Source of the DNA: Gemmatimonadota bacterium
GTDB lineage: Bacteria; GCA-2686955
Length of the DNA stretch: 64,000 nucleotides
Direction of reading: 5' to 3'
Assembly: GCA_002686955.1 (NCBI GenBank)
Contig: NYZA01000108.1
Span: forward strand, 1 to 64,000
The notes under the pieces are model-generated. The model was given only the letters and a program-made list of their open reading frames with translations, made no database searches and was not told the DNA's origin. Every line of letters begins with the position of its first letter. The first letter of the stretch is position 1. The position numbers were made by a program, and so were the translations under genes. Below are positions 61,809 through 64,000 of the stretch, one piece after another.

Positions 61809-63482
61809 ATGGTCCCTATCGCACTTTCAATCCCGTCACTTCCGCCGCCGTGTGCCGTTGCGATTGCCATCGCCTGTGTTGCAGCCACAAACGGTTTCGC
61901 CAATCCTATGCCTTCATCGCCGGAACGAGCCAGACTCGACTTCGACAACGACTTCATGATCGGCCCGGTTCCGGGGCTGACCACCGGCTGGCATATCGCT
62001 CCGGCGGAGACGGCCATCTTCGCCGATATCACGGTTAAGTTCTGGGCTCGAGCTGATCTCGCGGCTTCCGTCCTCTGGTCAGGGGCCACCGAAGTGCAGC
62101 GTGATGAAAACGGCTCCACGGCCGAGTGCCGCCTGAGCTCGCTGGATCGGGTCGCGATCAACTGCGAAGTCCGTCAGGGTGACGAGTTCGTGGAGCATCG
62201 ATCGATTCTCGATGTCAGCGACGTCCCGATCGACCAGATCGCCGTCACTCCGATCGTGGCCCGCGTGTTTCCATTCGATGTTCGAGACTACACGGAAGAA
62301 GAGCTCGAGGATCTCCCGAAGAGCTGCTCAAGGGGCAGACAGCCCAGGCGTACTGGACCGGCTCGATCGCCGGGCTGTATGAAGTCGCTCCTGACCGTTA
62401 TGTGACCTCGATCGAACGGAAGCTGGAGCTGACGGCCGCTTCCGTCGCCCCTGAGTTCGCCCCGCTCCTGGAGTGGCGCATCGACGGCAAAGCGCGAAGC
62501 GTGGGCGAGATACTCCTTCACGCCTTTGAGGACAGATCCTGGCATACAGTGTCGGTTGGACCGCCTGCCTACGCTCAAGAGATCGACATCGGCGCATACG
62601 AAGTTATTGTCACCGGGCATACACCGGAGGGCAAGATCGTGGACGGTGTGCCGGTGACCTTCACCGCGGAAGTGCTGCCGGCCGGATTGGGACTGGAAGA
62701 CGACATTTTGTGGATCTCGTACACCAAATTCGGCAGCGCCCGGCCAATCCTAGGGCGTGGCTCGGAATTTACCGTGCGCTTCGATGATTCGATCGTTTAC
62801 TCCCCGTACAATGACAAACCCTATCAGAAGCTGGGCGTGCGAGCGGACAATGGCGTTACCTACCAGGGCAGCTGTCCTGGTGATTGTGTTCCTAGGAAGA
62901 TCCCGGGTGATCCGGTGGCCAGCGGTGAGGATAGAACGAGATCGAACCCCTACACGGTGACGGGCAGCTCGTGTCAGGAAGTCAGCGACGCCGTATTCGA
63001 TGGTCGGGAGTATCCGGGCACGACGACGGGAGAATTGGACTTCGACTCGCACATCGTCACCGCACCTGACCAAGGATCTGATGGAGAGTACTGCTGCCGG
63101 GCCAAATTGATGACCGTCGAGGCGATCATGGACATTGTCGTGAGCATGCCCCTCGTGGGATCCGCCCCTCGGTACACCTCAGGAAGACATCGATGCGTGG
63201 GATCTCTTCATTGCCAATCTGGATACGCATGAGCAGGGACACGTCGATATCTTCGAGGCCGAATTCGATGCTTTCAAGCAAGCGCTGCTCGCCGCCGGAG
63301 GAGAGCAGTTTGGATCTGGAGACACGGCGGAGGAAGCCTGCGACAAGGCTGCTGCCAAGATCGAGCAGGCCCTCACCGATGCCGTCGCGGCGGATTCGGT
63401 ACGGATTGGAGATCTGCAAGATGCCTACGACGATTCAACCAATCACGGCGAGACCCAGGGGGCCGTCCTGACTTGCCCCTAA
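61809..63482 (+). pseudogene. Secreted DUF922 (predicted zinc protease) protein, interrupted by two frameshifts
   Basis: The signal peptide (IALSIPSLPPPCAVAIAIAC) and an Ig-like start (EVQRDENGSTAECRLSSLDR) lie in one frame. Near 62320, where CCC should be CCCC, the frame shifts and continues (ELLKGQTAQAYWTGSIAGLY onward) to about 63150. There CCCC should be CCC, and a second shift leads to the C-terminal domain: ACPSWDPPLGTPQEDIDAW, then LDTHEQGHVDIF, with the zinc motif HEQGH, and YDDSTNHGETQGAVL. That ending matches DUF922. The stop TAA at 63480-63482 is also the target-site flank of the insertion sequence. Both shifts are in short C runs, so sequencing error and real decay are both possible. 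Confidence 0.7.
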
Positions 63483-64000
63483 GGGTCCACGCAAGAATAA
63501 CTTCAGACCTCCTGATCTCGGGGATTATCTCTCGACCCCAGTTCATAGATCAGGCGCAGATTTGTCTCTGGAAAGATGGTCTCGGTGGCGGTCAATTCTC
63601 GACAGATGTGGCGGATTGCGTCATCGGAGCTGCGGTTGGCGAGGTGATGCAGTCGCACGGTAAGAGTGCCGGCGTCATGATCTGGCGTGAGATCCGCCTC
63701 GTTGGTGTAGAGCGCCCGGAGCAGGGAGCGGGCGTCGTCATTGCGACTCATGACCTCGCGTAGCACATAGGTCATGGCAGTCTCGGCGCGATAAGCGGCC
63801 ATCTTGATCGTGTCGACGAAGTGTTTGCTGCTCGAGTGCAGCTGCTTGAAGCGCTGCTCGGCGGGTAGGTCCTTGACTTGGAGATGTCGAGGAGTCGCTT
63901 TGCGTTGGGGCTTGAGTTCATCGATGTTGGCTGTGAGCTCTTCGATCTCCATTAGCAGTGCGGCTTTCTTCTTCTCCCAGCGTCGGACCGCCTTGGTTTC
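63483..64000 (-). mobile_element. Insertion sequence, one end (continues beyond the window)
   Basis: The terminal repeat starts GGGTCCACGCAAGAATAACT directly after the TAA stop of the DUF922 gene. It matches the ends of the 180-bp MITE at 14736 with one mismatch in 20 and the truncated copy at 7447. TNA flanks (TAA, TTA, TGA) recur at the copies, suggesting a 3-bp target duplication. The other end lies to the right of the window. Confidence 0.75.
63503..64000 (-). CDS. Transposase, C-terminal part (5' end outside window)
   Basis: The frame is open to the right edge, so at least 165 C-terminal residues are visible (ending NLRLIYELGSRDNPRDQEV). VKDLPAEQRFKQLHSSSKHF, IKMAAYRAETAMTYVLREVM, TVRLHHLANRSSDDAIRHIC and TETIFPETNLRLIYELGS form the C-terminal helical region of a common but poorly classified group of bacterial transposases. 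The catalytic domain is outside the window. I do not assign the IS family. The stop lies 20 bp from the terminal repeat, a compact arrangement normal for IS elements. Confidence 0.8.
   Translation of the reverse strand, partial: ETKAVRRWEKKKAALLMEIEELTANIDELKPQRKATPRHLQVKDLPAEQRFKQLHSSSKHFVDTIKMAAYRAETAMTYVLREVMSRNDDARSLLRALYTNEADLTPDHDAGTLTVRLHHLANRSSDDAIRHICRELTATETIFPETNLRLIYELGSRDNPRDQEV

Noticed and set aside
1-64000. tRNA, rRNA and tmRNA genes
   Set aside because: I looked for TpsiC-like GGTTCGAATCC and CCA-type ends in the gaps and saw no convincing cloverleaf; a tRNA scan could still find one I missed.

Overview
The window is high-GC, densely coded DNA from a Gram-negative (diderm) bacterium. 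It has lipid A genes (lpxK, lpxB), many lipoboxes and signal peptides, several outer-membrane beta-barrels of the PorV/PorQ type, and FlgD-like C-terminal domains on secreted proteins. That set fits an uncultured lineage of the FCB / Eisenbacteria kind. The placement is inference from gene content; no rRNA or tRNA gene was seen.

Layout. 1-2 kb: a partial phosphodiesterase, a cytochrome c'-like protein, a tiny membrane protein and an EF-hand lipoprotein. 2.3-7.1 kb: two SGNH hydrolases with TPR repeats nested inside the hydrolase fold, flanking a NifS-type cysteine desulfurase and a TusA-type carrier. 7.1-10.4 kb: a decayed gene carrying a truncated MITE, a B12-type radical SAM protein and an NAD-dependent epimerase. 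10.6-17.3 kb (minus): a four-gene run with a predicted selenoprotein (propeller plus thioredoxin fold, UGA at WUxxC), an ASPIC/UnbV lipoprotein whose signal peptide is split in frame by a 180-bp MITE, an SGNH hydrolase and a SPASM radical SAM protein. 17.4-25.6 kb: a GH5 glycosidase, rlmH, nadB, a membrane methyltransferase-like protein, lpxK, lpxB, a DsrE-like protein, a Cys-rich secreted peptide behind a pair of palindromes, and a TlpA-like thioredoxin.

26.7-43.5 kb (minus) is the most striking region. Eleven consecutive genes, most joined by 1-4 bp stop/start overlaps, encode almost only exported proteins with nucleic-acid themes: OB-fold repeats, two outer-membrane barrels with ComEA-like helix-hairpin-helix (HhH) domains, a third barrel fused to a ComEA domain, PorV-like and FadL-like barrels, endonuclease I, two ComEC-like metallo-beta-lactamase proteins, DUF3006, and a giant lamin-tail-domain protein. 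Together they look like a cell-surface system that binds, cuts or imports DNA.

43.5-53 kb is a patchwork of decayed fragments (DUF4143 ATPase, IS3 orfA, HipA, a methyltransferase and an MFS gene truncated at one junction), a second MITE, djlA, an xdhC-like gene, a redoxin-cytochrome-copper monooxygenase pair and tdk. 53-63.5 kb holds a REC-PP2C-STAS regulator, an S9 oligopeptidase, a ClC channel with CBS and TrkA-C domains, a GMC oxidoreductase with its small Tat subunit, and a twice-frameshifted DUF922 protease gene. The right edge is the end of an insertion sequence whose terminal repeat matches the 180-bp MITEs.
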